A stretch of 64,000 nucleotides of DNA from Gloeopeniophorella convolvens (GCA_022496205.1 WTXD01000001.1:1550001-1614000); one strand, 5' to 3'; numbered from the stretch's first letter, positions 23,235 to 35,420 are shown. The notes: generated from the letters alone by a model not told the origin. A program made the numbers and translations.

Positions 23235-25778
23235 ATGGGCAAGTCGCAGAAAAAACGCGCGATGCGCAGGCACAACCCCATGCGCGTCCCGGACTCGCAC
23301 CTCCCGCACGGGCTCGCGTCCGCCTCGTCCGCGAGCACCAAAACAGACGCCGTGCTGCCCATCATGAAAAAGGTGCGTCTTGTGGTTCTGCGTGTCGGCG
23401 TGCTGATGTCGAGACGGCGCGCGCAGATGGAGAGCGCGGACCCCGTCGAGCGCAAGTGGGCGTGCGTCGCGGTGTCGAATCTGATCTACAACGACCCGTC
23501 GACGCGCCGGCTGCTGCAGGGCAAGAACGTCGTCGGCACGCTCATCGGGCGGCTCACGGACCCCGAGGAGGAGGTCGTCGTCGAGGCCGCCGGCGCGCTG
23601 CGGTGCGCTCTCAGATCCTATCCCGCGCACGCGCTGACCTTGGACACGCAGGAATCTGTGCATAGACGGAGGGTACGATATCTGTGCCGAGATGTACAAC
23701 AAGAACATCCTCGCGCCGCTCAGGACGTTTATCCCCAAGGTGCGCCGCCCCGCGTCATGCGCCGCACCACCCGGCCGACCGGCCCGCGCACGCGCCCCAC
23801 CCCAGATCTCGACGACGCTCGCGCAGTACCTCGACTCCCCCAAAACTGCGCCCGAGAGCGCGCAGAAGGTCGTGTACGAGTTTGCCGAGAACGTGATCAC
23901 CATCCTCTGGTGCCTCTCGTGAGTGCCCCCCCCCCCCTCCCGCACCCCCCGCTCGGCCAGTCTCAGAAGCCGAAGCACAGCGAGACGTCGAACCGCGCGC
24001 TGCATGCCGTCAACGCGCTCGCGCTCGTGCCGTTCCTAATGGCCTTCCTCGCCGCGCGCGCGCGGCTCCCGCCCGCGCCCGTCGCGGCCGCCGGTGCGTC
24101 GCGCGCCGCTCTATTGCCGCGCGCGGCTGGCTGACTCGCCCGCGCGCAGCGCAGTGCCTGTACGTCCTGACGGACGACAACGCGCCCGTCGCGGACGAGG
24201 TGCGCGCGAACTTCAGCCACGTCGCGTGCCTGCTCGACATCGCCAGGGCGGACGCGAAGGGCAAGACGCCTGCGCCCGCAGGCGCGGACGCGAGCGAGGA
24301 GCGCGCCGCCGCGCTGGGCGTGCTCGCGTGCGGTGCGTCATGCCGTCTCGCGCGATATTGGGAAGCGGTGGGGCCTAACGCAACGCATTTCTGCCCAGGC
24401 ATCCTGCGCAACCTCGCGCCGTTTCCGCCGCCGTCGGCGCTCGCGGCGCTCGACCTCGACCGCGAGGTCATCCTCCCCGTGCTCGTCCCCGTGCTCACGT
24501 CCGTGTCGCTGCCCGCCGCCACGGACGCGGTGCAGGGCTTCCTGCGCGCCCAGGTACGCACGCACGCGTGCTTCTTCTGCTTCCCCGCGCCGTGCTGACG
24601 GCGCGCTGGAGGCTGAGGAAGAGCCCGCGGCGCCCGCGAAGCCGGACGGGAAGCACCCGCCGCGATCGGACCACAGGTCGGAGGCCGAGCGCGGCCTTGA
24701 GCACATCGAGGCGCGCCTGCGCACCGTGCAGCTCGCGCTCGAGATCCTCACGGGCGTGTGCGCGACGCTGCCCGACCCGGACCTCGAGCCGGGCGTCGAG
24801 GATGACGTGGACGCGGACGCAGACGTCGACGGCGACGACGTTACGATGGACATGGCCGGCGACGACGCGATGGCACTCGACGACGATGCTGCGCCGCCGC
24901 CCAACGCGCCGCCGCCGCTGCACGCGCCCGCGCCCGCCGCGTTCCTGCCCGCGCTGCTCGAGCCGCTGCTCGCGCTCATCCAGCCAACGCCGCTCTCGTT
25001 CCCCGCGCCGTCACCGCACGCGCCAACAACGTCCGCGCTCGCCGCGATCCACACCGCCGCGCTCGAGTGCCTCTCCAACGCCTTCCTCGCGCTCGCCGCC
25101 GCGCCCGGCGCCGCCGCCGCCGACGCGGCGGCCGGCCAGCGCGTCTGGAGCGCAGTGTGGGCCGCGCTGGCGGGCGCAGGCGCGCCGGGCGACGCGGCGC
25201 CCGGGAGCGCGCAGGGCGCCGTGTGGGACACGGCCGCTGGGGTGCTGTGGGGCGTCGGCAGCGTCTGGCCCGGTAAAATCGTGCGTGCGCGCGGCCGCCA
25301 CAAAAAAAACCGTAGTGCGGCGTCTGACGCGGTAAGGCAGGACTTTGACGACGCGCACGTCGGCGCGCTCGTCGCGCTGTGCGACGCGCGCGCCGCGAAC
25401 GAGGCCGTCCGCGTCAAGTGCGTCGGCGCGCTCGGCGCGCTCGCGCAGCACCCGCGCGCGCTCGACGCGAACCGCGCGATCGCGGCGTACCTGCTCGGCC
25501 TGCTCGCGCCCGGCGCGCCGGGCGTGGGCACCGAGACGCTGCTGCAGGCCGCGTCGGCGCTGATCGACGTCTTTGCGGACGAAGGCGCGCCCGCCGAGGC
25601 GAACTTCCGCGCGGGCGGCGTGCTTGCGGCGCTTGCGGGCGCGGTCGAGGGCGTGCGGCGCGCGGTGCGCGGGATTGATAGGAAGAAGGAGGGCGGGCGC
25701 GAGCTGCGGCGGTATGGCGAGGAGGTGCGGGACAACCTTGTCGCGTTTGTGCAGTACCGGCGCGAGCTGGGGGTGTGA
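23235..25778 (+). CDS. SYO1: SYO1 (symportin), HEATR3-type ribosomal-protein import adaptor
   Basis: The ATG at 23235 gives the basic N-terminus MGKSQKKRAMRRHNPMRVPD, typical of Syo1. ARM/HEAT repeat exons follow, joined by short introns: ESADPVERKWACVAVSNLIY, GRLTDPEEEVVVEAAGALR, NLCIDGGYDICAEMYNKN, then SAQKVVYEFAENVITILWCL and ETSNRALHAVNALALVPFLM. An acidic loop (DVDADADVDGDDVTMDMAGD) is also characteristic. The C-terminal repeats end RRYGEEVRDNLVAFVQYRRE and a stop at 25776-25778. Yeast Syo1 binds Rpl5 and Rpl11 and brings them into the nucleus through Kap104; human HEATR3 is the homologue. Exon phases all agree and no frame break was found. The intron after ILWCLS contains a C12 run. 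A decayed copy of the 3' end lies at 29158-29325. Confidence 0.88.
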
Positions 25779-26016
25779 TGAAGTACATACTTACGTGGAT
25801 GGAGTGGGTGTGCGTTACGCTACCCTACGAAAAAAAAGGTATCCGTTCTCATTGATATAGGGGGCGGTCGCGGCACGTACAGCGCTTCTATAGAGGGTTA
25901 AGTGATATTGTCCGACAACAACTGCAGGCTACTACGTCCTCTGCTTGTTTCCCCCTATAGTCCAGCTTGCGGCGCTTATTCGCGCTCGGGAACGCCGCCA
26001 TGCTGGACGATCATCG

Positions 26017-27464
26017 TCAGCGACTCGTGCGCAAAGGCACAGTGCGTGGACATGCCTTCGAGCCATCGAAAGCGTCCAGTCCCGCCGCGACACGAGTGCC
26101 GGCGATCAGCGCCGACCAGTCCAGCACAGGGAACTCGGTGCTTCCCGTGCGCGCCTGCGCCTGGTGGATCGCGCGCGCCGCGAGCAAGTGGTTGTACGTC
26201 GCGTCGACCACAGGCATCGGCGAGTTGTGCTCCGCAGTCAGGTGGCGGATATGCGTGGCGTCCTTGACGCCGCCGTCGATGGAGAAACCTCCGTTGCCGT
26301 TGAAGTTACCTTTCAGCATCCTGTCGCCGTACGAGAGCCACCTGCAGGGTGGTGAGACGGCGGGCCTGACAGCGAGTAATGTGGTCATACAGCGGAGAAG
26401 GCATCAGTTCTGTGGGTAAGGGCGCTGTCAGCGGATCCGTTGCCTCTAGGGGGTTGGACGAGCTGTACCAACCTTTGATGAGCTCATAGACGAGGGCCTG
26501 GCCAACGCCTGACTTCTCTGCCATCGTGTAGGCCTCCGCAATGATTTCAAGTGAGCTCAGGATCAGGGAGTTGCCAATAAGCTTGAACGTTGGGGCTAGT
26601 TGCGACGTGAGCCGAAGTATATTCAGTACACATGACCCGAAAACATTACCTTTCTCGAGGTTATTGCCGAGGTCCAACGCGCGTCTGCCGATGGCGGGGA
26701 CGAGAACATAAGCGACTTCCTTCTTGGAGTTGTAATCGCCACTGAGAGCAACGACGAGGCCAGCCTTGTCTGCGAGGAGAGGAGGGCCAAAGACAGGTGA
26801 GGTTACGAGATGGCAATGGGGAATAGCAGAAATTAGCGCATCGAGTTCGCCTGCGAAACAAAGAGATCAGAACGGTAGCGAATTGTACATCAGATGCTGG
26901 TGGCATGCCTGCAACGCTGGGGTAGATCTGGGATGAGGTATTTCAGCAACGTACACAACCGGCAGCAGTTAAATCCATGTACTGACAGTGCTGGCTTCCA
27001 CAAATATCTTATGCTTGGCCGGGGGTTGCGCCTACAACCGAGTTAGAGGGCTTTATACACTATATCACGGAGGAAACTCTCACTTTCAGAGCGACTGCGA
27101 TATCCTGGTAAGTCGATTTGACGACCCCGTCGTTGGCGAGGGACGAGATGACAATGTCACACTTTATCGCGACTTCTGCGGCCGACTGGGCAATCGTAAC
27201 CGCCGACTCGCCCAGTTCCTTCAACAAGTTCTCGCTCTTCTCCCTAGACCTGTTCCAAACAAGCAGAGGAGGCTGGTGCTCGAGATGGGTCGCGCGGTGT
27301 CTGGCGAGATTGCGGGCCATGAGATAGCCCATTGAACCTAGACCGATCCATCCAATCTGGACCCGGTTGTGGCTCTCTGGGGTCGCTGGGCGCGAGAAGG
27401 GTACCTGAGAAACCTGACGTTGTGCCAAGGGGCTGAGCGGGGTGTGCTGTGTCTGTTCGGCCAT
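26017..27464 (-). CDS. 3-hydroxyisobutyrate-dehydrogenase-like oxidoreductase, copy A
   Basis: The ATG at 27462-27464 begins MAEQTQHTPLSPLAQRQ. A Rossmann NAD(P)-binding motif, VQIGWIGLGSMGYLMARNLA, is followed by PPLLVWNRSREKSENLLKEL and CDIVISSLANDGVVKS. Later exons read KIFVEASTIYPSVAGELDAL (over two junctions), CHLVTSPVFGPPLLADKAGL, then APTFKLIGNSLILSSLEIIA and EKSGVGQALVYELIK. The final exon has YGDRMLKGNFNGNGGFSIDG, GGVKDATHIRHLTAEHNSPM and the stop at 26017-26019. This is the beta-hydroxyacid dehydrogenase fold (NAD_binding_2 plus NAD_binding_11); the physiological substrate is unknown. The intron after YPSVAG starts with GC (GCATGC), and the same is true in copy B. No frame break was seen here, so this is probably the functional copy. 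Confidence 0.82.
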
Positions 27465-27495
27465 GGTCGATGGATGAGCAGGAGCGACACGCGCA

Positions 27496-27502
27496 TATAT
27501 AT
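27496..27502 (-). promoter_or_regulatory. TATA box of dehydrogenase copy A
   Basis: A TATATAT run lies about 32 bp upstream of the ATG at 27464. The equivalent ATATATA element is kept upstream of copy B at about 31060-31067. Conservation between the duplicates supports a core promoter role. Confidence 0.55.
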
Positions 27503-27585
27503 AGAGGTTATGACGCTCGCCGTGCGAGCAGTGAGTTTACTAGACGGGGCAGGTCCCTGAATCATGGGTGTGTATGTTCACGTAC

Positions 27586-29157
27586 ACAGCTACCAATCCC
27601 ATGACCAATGTCTCTTTTTTTCTTACACAAGGAGTATATTAGGATGTTGAAGGCAACGTAGCCGTCAACCGTGGTGTTGGATGGGGAAGAGGTTCGGGTA
27701 TTTCCGGTACGACTACGTTCTGACATGCTTGCCCTCGTGATCACCTATCTGATAAATTAAGACCATGCAGCGGCCAGCTAAGAATAGAAACAATCTATAA
27801 TTAATCGGCTATGTGACAAAGTCAGCTTGAAGCCAGTGACAAAGCCACTCATGGTACAAGGTTATTGTGGCGCCAGTGCTTACTAGCGATGACTGATATA
27901 TAGAAATTTTCGTTCAAGTCGATCTGAACATGTAGAGATTTTGGAGATGAAACCGAATAGTTACCATTTTTGGATGGTGTGTAAAAAACATACTGCTGAG
28001 AATGAAAATCGGCCCCTAAGCTTGTGTGGCTCACATAAGTATGTCACGTAATCAACCAACATTCTCCGCTGCCATCTCCTGGCCGGGTGACCCGACTGGC
28101 TGTCTTGGTGTTCCCATTGTATTTCCATCGTTATTGCCACTACGCTGCGACGCCTTTTCATTCTCTTCCTCCACCGCTGTACCTGTGCTACTCTCCGCCG
28201 CCCTCACAGTGTCATCTCAATCTGTAGCTGTGTCTCCGCATCTGCTGCCCACATCCTGTCTCGCCACCCTCTGACCCATGACATGCCTCTCTGATCCTTC
28301 TTCTCCCTCCCTACCGATCACGTTTTCTGCAACTTCGCCGCTCGCAGCCGTATCAGGGTGTTTTTCGCGCTGTTCGAAATCATGGAGACGCAATTGGCCC
28401 TCTGCGCGGCACCATGGGCGCGTGCACCATCATGACCGCGATGAAACCGCTCAGACGCTGTGACAAGGCATACGCGCTCAGCGTGCATGCGGACGGCGGC
28501 GCAGCGTTGCTGCACGCCAACATGACGCTCCGGCTGCTCCATGGGCTGGGTACGTTTGCGCAGCCGGGGTACACCAAACGACCCGTGCTTCGCACCCGCC
28601 CGCCTGCTGCGCCAGCCTGCATACGAGCTTGCGCTCTCGTGCCTGGCGCGCCTCAGCGGCACGCTGCTGCGCCTCGATATGACGGGCAAGGGCTGCATCG
28701 AGACGTAGTTGTATAGCGGGGTTTACGTGCGTGAGCGCGATGCACGTGGTGAGGCCATTGCACACGATATTGGCTCATGCAGAGTGCGACGGGGTATGCC
28801 AGGGTATGCCTGCTGTTGTGCGGTGCGACGTGAACCTAGTGCCTAGAAGCACCAATGGAGATGATGCCGTGGATGGGACGACACTCGTTTCCCAGTCCGA
28901 AATGGACTAGCGATGGCGTGGCAAAATGCTTGAGGAAGAAGGATATACACCATTGTAGCTAGATTAAGACAGCCTCGTGGAATGTCTATTGAGAATATCT
29001 GACGACGCCCTCGACAAGAATTACACATGGGATCGATTCTCCGTTGTCAGCGTGCGAGCTACTGGATGTGGCTGAGCGACCGGTTGGATGGCCAGGCTGG
29101 ATTGATCGCGGCTGCACGGGTAGCGATCGATCAAAGGGAAGGCATCCTGCATCCCAG
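27586..29157. other. 1.6-kb unique DNA between the duplicated units
   Basis: This sequence is present only between the two duplication units. Its left part (27.6-28.0 kb) is AT-richer than the surroundings. A GC-richer block at about 28370-28700 has open frames on both strands (for example AYELALSCLARLSGTLLRLD on the plus strand) that could be a gene fragment, but no protein family was recognised and the frames break. No terminal repeats or transposase wording was found. Confidence 0.4.
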
Positions 29158-29325
29158 ATTCGCGCGCCCACCGAAGCGAACTTCCGCGCGGGCAGCGTGC
29201 TCGCGGTAGGCGGTGCGCGGGATCGACAGTAAGAGGGTTGAGTGGGCACGAGCCGTGGCGGTATGGCGAGGAGGTGCGGGACGGCCTCGCTGCGCTTGTG
29301 CGTTACCGGCGCGAGTTGGGGGTGT
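29158..29325 (+). pseudogene. SYO1 3'-end fragment
   Basis: The sequence matches the last part of SYO1: EANFRAGSVLA, an internal deletion, then a stretch equal to RRYGEEVRD and YRRELGV ending in TAG. It lacks every upstream exon and its frame is broken. It marks the left end of duplication unit B and shows that the event began inside SYO1. Confidence 0.8.
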
Positions 29326-29574
29326 AGTGTAGCGTAGTGCGTTGATGGAGTGGGTGTGCGTTACGCTGCTCTACAAACATGGTGTCCGTTCTTATTGATA
29401 TGGGGCGCCGTCGCGGCGCGTACGGCACCTCTCTACAGGATTTGATGAATATTCGCAACAAATACAGACTATGCGCCGCGTTTTCCGTTTGCTTCTCTGT
29501 GTACTCCAGGATGCGGCGCTTATTCGGGCTCGGGCACGACGCCACCGTGCTGGAAGATGGTTTGACGATGATTG

Positions 29575-31017
29575 TCAGAGACTCGTGAACGAAGACGTGG
29601 TGCGTGGACATGCCTTCTCGCCGTCGAACGCGTCCAGTCCCGCCGCGACACGAGTGCCGGCGACCAGCGCCGACCAGTCCAGCACAGGGAACTCGGTGCT
29701 TCCCGTGCGCGCCTGCGCCTGGTGGATCGCGCGCGCCGCGAGCAAGTGGTTATACGCTGTGTCGACTGCAGGCATCGGCGAGTTGTGCTCTGCGGTCAGG
29801 CGGCGGATGTGCGTGGCGTCCTTTATGCCACCGTCGATGGCGAAGCCTTTGGTGCCATCGAACTTGTTGTTCAGCATCTTGTCGCCGTATGAGAGCCACC
29901 TGTGAAAATGTGAGAGGGCCCGCCTGATAGCGAGTAATGTAGTCATACAGCGGAGAAGGCATCAGTTCTGTGGATCAGCGTGCTGTCAGTGGGACCCGTC
30001 GTCTCCAGGAGGTTGGACGGGCTGTGCCAACCTTTAATGAGCTCGTAAACGAGATCCTGGCCAACTCCCGACTTCTCTGCGATCGTGAAGCCTTCTGCAA
30101 GGATTTCTAATGAGCTCAGCACCAGGGAGTTGCCAATGAGCTTGAACGTCGGAGCTGGTTGCGACGTGAGCCGAAGTATAAGTACACATGACCCGAATAC
30201 ATTACCTTTCTCGAGGTTACCGCCGAGGTCCAATACACGTCGGCCGATAGCGGGGACGAGGGCATACGCAACCTCCTTCTTGGAGCGATAATCGCCGCTG
30301 AGGGCGATGATGAGGCCAGCCTTGTCTGCGAGGAGAGGAGGGCCAAAGACAGGTGCGGTCACAAGATGGCAATGTGGAATCGCGGAAATGAGCACATCGA
30401 GTTCGCCTTCAAAATAGGGAGATCAGAATGACAGCGGGGTGGATAAGTGGCGCTGATAGCATGCCTGCAACACTGGGGTAGATCTGAGGTGAGGCGTGTC
30501 AGCGCCACACGCAACCGTCAGCATTTAATCCATGTACTAACAGTGCTGGTTTCCACGAATATCCTATGCTTGACTGGAGGTTGCGCCTACAACGAGTCAG
30601 GAAGGCGAATATACGATGGCACGAAGGACGCTCTCACCTTCAGAGCTGCCGCGATCTGCTTGTAATTTATCTGACGACGTCGTCGTTGGAGAGGGATGAA
30701 ATGACAATGTCACACTTTGTTGCGACGTCCGCAACTGACTGGGCGATCGCAACCTTTGATTCACCCAGTTCCTTCAGCAGGCTCTCGCTCTTCTCTTTAG
30801 ACCTGTTCCAAACAAGCAGAGGAGGCTGGTGCTCAAGATGGGTTGCGCGATGGTTCGCAAGATTGCGGGCCATGAGATAGCCCATCGCGCCCAGGCCGAT
30901 CCATCCGACCTGGACCTGGTTGTGGCTCCCTGGAGTCACTGGTCGCGAGTAGGGTAGCTGGTAGATCTGATGTTGTGCCAGGGGGCTGAGCGGGATGTGC
31001 AGTTTCTGTTCGGCCAT
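29575..31017 (-). pseudogene. Dehydrogenase-like copy B, probable pseudogene
   Basis: This is the duplicate of the gene at 26017-27464. It begins MAEQKLHIPLSPLAQHQ and keeps VQVGWIGLGAMGYLMARNLA, PPLLVWNRSKEKSESLLKEL, CHLVTAPVFGPPLLADKAGL, YGDKMLNNKFDGTKGFAIDG and the C-terminal exon. At the end of exon 1 it is one base shorter than copy A and reads GTC AGA TAA, a stop after 116 codons at 30667-30669. The acceptor of a later intron has also changed from CAG to AAG. The other exons remain open, so the defect is recent, or it could be a base-calling error. If the single base is restored by evidence, this would be a functional paralogue instead. Confidence 0.6.
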
Positions 31018-31168
31018 GATCGATACGCGCAGGAGCGGACGAGCGGGAGCGGCACTGAATATATATAGGTTATGACGCTTGCCACGTGAGAGCCACGCGA
31101 GCGGCGAGTTTACTAAACGGGGCGGGTCTCTGAATATGTTCACGTAGTCTCCGGCCAGCAAACGCTCT

Positions 31169-34100
31169 ATGGCCTTCCAACAGGCCACCAACAAGGGCAC
31201 CCTTGTCCCAGGCCAGACAATCTCTGTCAACAAGTATACTGTACAGGTGGAAAAGTATCTCAGCCAAGGTTCGAGTGTTAAACCCCGTCTGTCGAATCCC
31301 CGTAACAACAACCGCGGCCAGGCGGCTTCGCACACGTCTACCTCGTCAGAACCGCGACACCAGTCTATGGCACAACACGCCATGTCCTCAAGCGTATTGC
31401 TGTTCCAAATGAGTCGATGCTCTCGGAGGTCAAGAAGGAAGTCGACATCATGGTACGTCGCCCGTTCCTGCCCGAATATCTGTCTCACTTGACTACCAGC
31501 GCATCCTGAAAGGCCACCCGAACATCGTCCACCTGATCGATGCTGCCTGGCACAGAACATCAACCGGCATTTATGAAGTTTTTATTCTCATGGAGTTCTG
31601 TGCAGGTCCGTCCCATAGTTCGCTCTTGACTTTTTTCTGATCACTGCACAGGCGGCGGGATCATCGACATGATGAATAGGCGACTACGCGAACGCCTTAC
31701 CGAAGCCGATATTCTCCAGATATTCGTAGACGTCTGCGAAGGGGTGGCCGCCATGCACAATCTCCGCCCTGCTCTTCTTCATCGCGATCTCAAAGTCGAG
31801 AACATCCTCCAGTCATCAGACACACTGTACAAGCTTTGTGACTTTGGCTCAGCGAACCCAGTCGCGACAAGGTTGCCCGCCAATACACAAGAAATCAGGG
31901 CTCTGGAAGCCGACCTAAACCGGCATACGACCCTCCAGTATCGTGCTCCCGAGATGGTCGACCCATACCTACGTCGGCCTATCGACGAGAAGTCCGACGT
32001 GTGGGCTCTAGGCGTTCTGTTATACAAGCTCTGCTACTACACAACCCCATTTGAAGAGCACGGTCCTCTCGCCATCTTGAACGTCCAGTACAAGATACCG
32101 TCATACCCTGTCTACTCGGCGCAATTAAATGCGCTAATAGGTGCGTTAGGGTTGCGTGCCCTGATTTTATTTCACTGATCCAGCAAAAACAGCATCTATG
32201 CTACGTGAACACGGCGCGCAACGTCCATCTGTGTTCGAGGTTCTGATCACCGTGCATCGCATGCGTGGCACTCGGTCCAAGTTCTCGTACGACGTTCCGA
32301 GTCGTTCGCAGCTGTCAACTGAGCGTCCGACGAACATGTCAAACACGCTCGAGGGCCTTGTTTCCTATCGTTCTTCTTCGAGCCCCTCCGTGCCGCGGAT
32401 CCAGGCATCGGGCCCTTCACCCAGTCCCGAAAAAAACGCAGGCGTTCAGGCACGCGAAAGGGTTCTTGAAGCGATCGCTCCAATGCGGCGAGGACGGCCT
32501 ACCCCAGTACCCCTCCAACCGCATGCCATCACTGGCCCTTCGAGTCCCACGGCGGACAAGGGCGAGCGCGCGACGCAGGAGCTGGGATTCAACGAAGCGG
32601 AGGACGAGTCATGGAAGGCTGTGCGCGGTGCCGTGCGCGGGCATCGTTCCGGCCTTACAAGCCCGACCGCATGGCCAGCACCCGCATCTTCTCTCGACGA
32701 TGCGTGGAACGTCACACGAACTTCAGCAGCAGACGACAAGTCGAAGAATCGCGACCGCCGTAAGACGGTGCAAGGCGCACCTGCCGGGTTTTCTGGCTTC
32801 GGTGACTCATTCGATGCCTCGTTTTCGTTGTCATCGTCTGCAGCTGCTGCATCGTCGGCATCAGGAGGCTCTTGGTTGTTGACGTCTCAGTCAATTCCGA
32901 AGCCTACTACGACTGGCCAACGTCCACAGGAGACTAGCAGCCGCTTCCGCGCGCCTAGCAGGCCAAAGGATGCGTTCGAAGGGCTGGGACTCACAACCGA
33001 CCGCGCACCTGCTCCGACGCTTGGCGAAGTTCATAAAGCTCGCAGTGGCCAGGGAACGGGTGTCACAGGTGGCGATTCGACTGTTGCGAGTCTGGCTGTC
33101 CCTATCCGCGGGACGACTTCGTTTACGCCAAACCCAAGCTCGCCTCGCCCCTCTCCGTCGCCACGATTGCCGTCACAAGCGCCGTCTCCGGCGCCACCGG
33201 TGTCAACTTCTTGGAGACCGTCGCCATCCCCTCTCCCTCAGTCACATTCGGGTGCGCCCGCCGTTGATTTCTCCGTTGAGCAGCGCTTCCCAGCACTCGA
33301 GGAGCTTGATCGCGCATTCTTATCGCCGGCGTCCGATGGCCCACCTCCCCATGCGGCAAGCCAGTCACAGTCGGAGCAGAAGACATCGGCCTTTACCTCT
33401 TCCTTGGGCACTTCTGCGCCGTCCTCGCACAGTGCACTGACGAGCAGTGGCGCGCGCGCGGGGAGCAGGTTTACCCAAGCCTTCAGTCACGATGGCGGCG
33501 CACGCTCTGAGCAGGTCACGGGTTCCGCAATGCGCGAGTCGCGCGAAGCACATGCGCCCAAGCCTGAACGTGCAGGATCTCATCTCCCACTCTCATCACC
33601 TTCACGCCTCCCGCGCCTCCCCACCCGTGCTGCACCACCAAAGCGTCAGACCTCTCTCGCCGTCCGCCCCCCATCTGCGAAGCAAACGCCCAAGCTCGAT
33701 GAACCACCATCACCGGCACAGATCATGGGTCGCCCCGAGCCGCAGGATTGGTTGACTGGTCCGGACGAGGACGAACTTGGCGGCAAGACTTCACGAGCTG
33801 TACTGAAGGATTCGCCTAGCAAGCGATCGTCGGTGCTGATCGAGCAAGCGCCTTCCGTCCCAAGTCCTCAGGAGGCAGTCGCCGTGTCCGGGAAACGCCC
33901 AGCAACGCCACCGTCTCCGTCCCAAGTTTCTGCCTGGCGCATGCCCGCGAAGCAGCTGCACACAGAGACGGGCGCTGGGCGACTACTCGAACAGCCGAGG
34001 CCAAGGCGTGCTGCGGCAGAACAACGCGTAGCTGCACCTGCACCAGCCGACAGTTGGTCTCCCGCACCTAGGCGACGAGAAGCAACGTCAACATCCGATA

Positions 34101-35420
34101 GCAGTGGGGACGATGGGCCGGAGGACGCGACCCCACATGCGCCTCGACGGCCATTCGCAGGGCGTCAGCCAACACGAGTCGAGCCGAAAGAGACTGGTGG
34201 CGCTGGCCCGAGTCGGAGGAGGAGCAAGTCGAAGAGTCGTCAAGGCTCTGTCCACGAGTTGGTCGATCTGTGGGGCGGGAAAGACGAGCGCGCAAAGTCG
34301 TCCTCGGGTGGTGTGAATAGTCTTTTCACAGGAAGCAAGACATTTTCGCAGGAGCCGGCAGAGGCCACCAGCCCGAGCAAGATGCTGTTCCCGCCTGTTG
34401 GCCAGCTATCGAAACCGCGCTCCGCTTCTCCGGCGCCGCTCATCTCCCCATCGCCATCCAACGACTCCAGACGCGGCCCGCCATCGCCCATGCGCCAGTC
34501 GCCACGCCACCGGAAGATATCTACCAATGGGCGCGATGCAGTGCCGCCGCCTTCCCCATCTGCGAGCACCGCAACCGCCCGCCCGCGCCCACAATCGATG
34601 TTCCTCAGCTCGCCCTCCGCTGCTGCTGCCCGCTTTCCCGCTACGTCGCCCACCGACAACAGCAGCACGGGGCTTGGCGTGCCCCCACCGGACGCCCGTG
34701 CGCACCGCGCCACGCGGCGCACGTCGATCTCGGACATGGTGCAACGCTACGAGGCATTGGGCACACAGCCGACCGGCCAGTCCGTCGTGTCTGTTCCACT
34801 TGCCGCCACCCCCGCGCCTGCGCCTGCGCCTGTGCTTGCGCCCACGCCCGCGCCCGTGACGTCGGGCGTATCGCTCATGCGCTCCGCGACAACGCACGTG
34901 CCCTCGCAGCGTCGCAGCCATTTCGGTGCAGTCGGCCTCCCGGGGTTCGCGAGTGCGGGCGAAGCGGGCACGGCGCCGAGGAGGCCACAGGGGCTGAGTG
35001 TCACGGAGCGCCCGCGCCCGGAGCGCACATCGCCCGTGGGCCTGCCCGGCCTCGCGATCGAGCGCAAGCCCTCGTTGACGTACGGCGGGCGGCGCTCGCC
35101 GTCCAAGTTCGACGCGACGTTCCAGGGCAGCGCCGGTGCTGGCGCCGGGCTCGAGGCGCCGGTGCGGCCCGTGCAGCGCCGTTCGCCATCGCCCGTCGGT
35201 GCGCCTGTTGCTGCTGCTGCGAGCGATGACCCTGCGCAGAGCGGCCGTACCAGGCGTCGGGCGCCTTATCGACCAGTGGCAGCGCAAGACGGCGGACGTG
35301 GAGGCGCCACGGAGCCCCGTCGCGCGGCGCGGGCGGGGCGGCGGGCCTGGGACCGGCACGGGGGCGGTGGGGTCGCCGCGACGCGCAGGCGTAGTCGCGG
35401 TGCGCGGGGTGCAGGACTAG
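31169..35420 (+). CDS. Ark1/Prk1/AAK1 (NAK)-family Ser/Thr kinase
   Basis: The ATG at 31169 begins MAFQQATNKGTLVPGQTISV. The kinase domain occupies the N-terminal third. The glycine loop is GGFAHVYLVRTATP and the ATP lysine sits in HVLKRIA. The catalytic loop is LLHRDLKVENIL, the Mg loop CDFGSAN, and the activation segment ends TTLQYRAPEMVDPYL. KSDVWALGVLLYKLCYYTTP completes the large lobe. The NAK-typical RPSVFEVLITVHRMRG follows, then a very long Ser/Pro-rich disordered tail. A 55-nt intron (35199-35253) leads to a conserved-looking end, VGRLIDQWQRKTADVE, and a stop at 35418-35420. In yeast these kinases control actin patches and endocytosis at the plasma membrane. Reading through the last intron would give a less convincing tail ending at 35458. 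Confidence 0.85.

Larger units (their letters stand above)
25584..27585. repeat. Direct duplication, unit A
   Basis: This segment runs from the last codons of SYO1 (GCGAACTTCCGCGCGGGC at about 25598) through the whole minus-strand dehydrogenase gene and its promoter. It recurs in the same order and orientation at 29158-31146. The repeat period is about 3.56 kb. Introns and flanking non-coding DNA match as well as exons, so this is a DNA-level duplication rather than retroposition. Confidence 0.8.
29158..31146. repeat. Direct duplication, unit B
   Basis: This is the second copy of the 25584-27585 segment: SYO1 tail fragment, dehydrogenase gene with the same introns, and promoter. Homology ends around CTCTGAATATGTTCACGTA at 31128-31146, just before the kinase start at 31169. 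Unit B therefore now abuts the kinase promoter. Confidence 0.8.

Noticed and set aside
27586..29157. Transposon insertion between the duplicated units
   Set aside because: No terminal repeats, target-site duplication or transposase wording could be seen, so origin is left open.
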